NCBI GenBank assembly: GCA_963969395.1
Contig: OZ017804.1
Location: 15,934,001 to 15,998,000 of the forward strand
DNA: 64,000 nucleotides
Reading direction: 5' to 3'
From: Pseudoscleropodium purum
Taxonomy: Eukaryota > Streptophyta > Bryopsida > Hypnales > Brachytheciaceae
In this document: piece after piece, positions 59,892 to 64,000 of the stretch
Position numbering within the stretch: the first letter of the stretch is position 1
Layout of the letters: every line of letters begins with the position of its first letter
The notes under the pieces: generated by a model
Database searches by the model: none
What the model saw: the letters and a program-made list of their open reading frames with translations, nothing else
What the model was told of the DNA's origin: nothing
Position numbers and translations under genes: made by a program

Positions 59892-60923
59892 TTTACGGCT
59901 TTTACAGTGATTATTAAGTATTTGTTTTTTTAGACTTTGGTCCTCTTAAGTCTGTGATCATCGGATGCTAATGTGCATTTCTTGTTTATTACAAATACTG
60001 CACTCTCCGACAGCGGAGGTGCCATGAATTGTTTGTACCTATTTGTACGAGATTCCAATAGAATAGGTTGCTATTGTGACCATTTTAAAGTTCCTACTGC
60101 TTGTAAATTACCTGGTTCATGGATCAATGGATCTGTTCATGAGGACAGACATGTCAAATTACCTCGTCGGGATACTCTTTAGAGGCATTGATAAATTTTT
60201 GAGACTTTTAGAACAGGCTTCGAAAACGGAATCGACTTATGCATACTCAACTAATTACATGACGCAAAGCTTCGCTTATAGTTTCTTCTTCTACTAAGTT
60301 ACGGTTTTTGTCATTTTTTGGAACTTCTTTATCAAATGGATTTTGGTTTTGATTACATTTGCCTGAAGCATTGTATTTTAAAATCATTCTTTCAGTGATT
60401 GACTCGGTTATTGAAGCCTCGATATATGAGCATTGGATTCTGCAACAAATCAAACCAATTGCGTTTTTCTCAGCAGTGACTTACTTTCCGTACTTTTCGT
60501 ACAGAAGTGCTGAAAGCAGTAAACGCATATTGGAGGATCACCTGGTGACGGTCTGTTCAGATTGAAACTTTTGTTGAATTTTGAACGGGAGGAAAATGTG
60601 AAATTTCTTAGCAATCTTATCACTCCTAGTTTCTACTCTCTCGAGCTTCATGCTTTTAAATGTCACAAGTTTTGTGTTCTGAATCATGACAATTTAAGCA
60701 CGGCATGCTTGGAAAATACTTGCAATGCAGTCAAACTTGTTTCTAATGTTATCAAGTCATAGAGTTCATGTCAACACTCGACACTCCCTTGTAATATCTA
60801 GTTGGATAAACTTTCAACCCGAATGAATTTCTCCATCACCAGCAAGAGTTGCGCACCAGAGAGAATTAAATTGTTTGTGAAGATTCCTTATCTACTCAAT
60901 AGCCTTTTTGTTGTCCATCATTT
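59892..60923. other. Intergenic spacer between convergent genes
   Basis: The MEB-like stop (59891) and the methyltransferase stop (60924) face each other, so this 1.03 kb should hold both 3' UTRs and terminators. No further gene is seen; short frames at 60076-60297 and 60562-60762 have no recognisable product. Confidence 0.5.
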
Positions 60924-63324
<2,401 letters not shown>

Positions 63325-63392
63325 ACTGCTGGCTGCAGAATCAAAAATCAAAAGTCAATCGACAATGATAGAATTAATGCTTGTGCACTCAC

Positions 63393-63474
63393 AATAGGAT
63401 TTTTTCGCTTGTGACCTTGGTGTGATCCTTTCTCTTCTTGTAGAGGAAGGTCGGCCATGGCAGTCCAAACGCAT
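63393..63474 (-). other. Possible first exon of the CCoAOMT gene (5' UTR or N-terminal extension)
   Basis: A GTGAGT donor at 63392..63387 and a TTCTGCAG acceptor ending at 63333 would splice this segment to the exon containing the canonical ATG. Read from ATG at 63474 it is phase 1 and joins in frame, giving an Arg/Ser-rich 30-residue extension (MRLDCHGRPSSTRRER...). A second ATG (63455, MADLPLQEEK...) is out of frame with the enzyme and would be an upstream ORF. The canonical start at 63324 remains the conservative choice. Confidence 0.45.
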
Positions 63475-64000
63475 GCTCAACCTGCACCCTGCTTGACTTC
63501 CTGAATGAACGACCCAACCCCAATCATGCCGCCCTCATGAGATAATCCCTGAAAATCCAGTTCCATTAAACGACGTCGGTTCAAACAAATGGAAACTTCC
63601 TCAAAAATTTGAAAAAAGCTTTGGAGCCTACTGTACATTTTCATATTAATTTGTATTTCAAAGGAGCTACCGTCTAAACTTCTTGGACCCAACTGCAAAG
63701 TCAAGAGAGAATCAAGGTATCAAGATGCTTTGTGTTATGACTTGTGAAGATCCACTGCACTTGATTGAGGTAGGAGGGTCACTCAAAACCAGGCTTGCGC
63801 TACAAAATCGATAGAATGAGTGAAACTTTAAAGATAGCATCTTGAAAGCTCAAAATACACCACTTTTGAACTTTTTCTATCGAATTTCTCTTGGTGTGAG
63901 TTCAAGAAATCCAATGAAGTTTGACCAAGCCCGGATATGAAATGTCCTTCGAGGGTTAAGTTCGCCTTCTAGTAGTGGCCCTTCAGCAGTTGGCATAATC
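63475..64000 (-). promoter_or_regulatory. Upstream region of the CCoAOMT gene
   Basis: Presumed promoter and leader. The 75-codon frame at 63477-63704 on the minus strand has no recognisable features. I could not identify AC-element (ACCTACC-type) motifs with confidence. Confidence 0.35.

Overview
The window is nuclear DNA of a land plant. It has spliced genes with ordinary GT-AG introns, a bacterial-type organellar topoisomerase gene that now lies in the nucleus, a lignin-pathway methyltransferase, an F-box/kelch gene, and long AT-rich intergenic DNA full of decayed repeats. The species cannot be read from the sequence. The style (very AT-rich spacers, homopolymer C runs, a membrane-protein-of-ER-body-like gene outside the Brassicales form) would suit a seed-free plant such as a moss, but that is a guess.

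Layout. 1-1580 (-): 5' two exons of an F-box/kelch gene, cut by the window start, with a minisatellite filling its first visible intron. About 3.1-20.3 kb: no gene; dispersed elements with TTAA-CCCCTAAAG ends, a fold-back MITE and simple repeats. 20.4-29.1 kb (-): a type IA DNA topoisomerase that I could thread through 22 phase-consistent exons (955 aa), with a Stowaway-type MITE in one intron and a tandem duplication over its first exon/intron. About 29.7-47.6 kb: no gene; further copies of the same repeats and local tandem arrays. 48.3-59.9 kb (+): a very large gene (13 exons, 2047 codons excluding stop) ending in a VIT/CCC1-like membrane domain of the membrane protein of ER body (MEB) type. 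60.9-63.5 kb (-): a complete caffeoyl-CoA O-methyltransferase, tail-to-tail with the MEB-like gene.

The genes do not form a pathway. The most unusual object is the MEB-like gene. Its nine internal exons (2-10) all begin and end in phase 1, most restore a Glu codon at the junction, and each carries an acidic Ser/Thr-rich linker ending in a Cys plus aromatic/Pro(/basic) motif just before the donor. It looks like a cassette array built by exon duplication in front of a small metal-transporter-like membrane domain. The first exon adds a poly-Ser tract, a His-rich tract and about 4.8 copies of a 45-residue acidic repeat. All exon models here were derived by eye from splice sites, reading phase and remembered family features; no alignment or RNA evidence was available.
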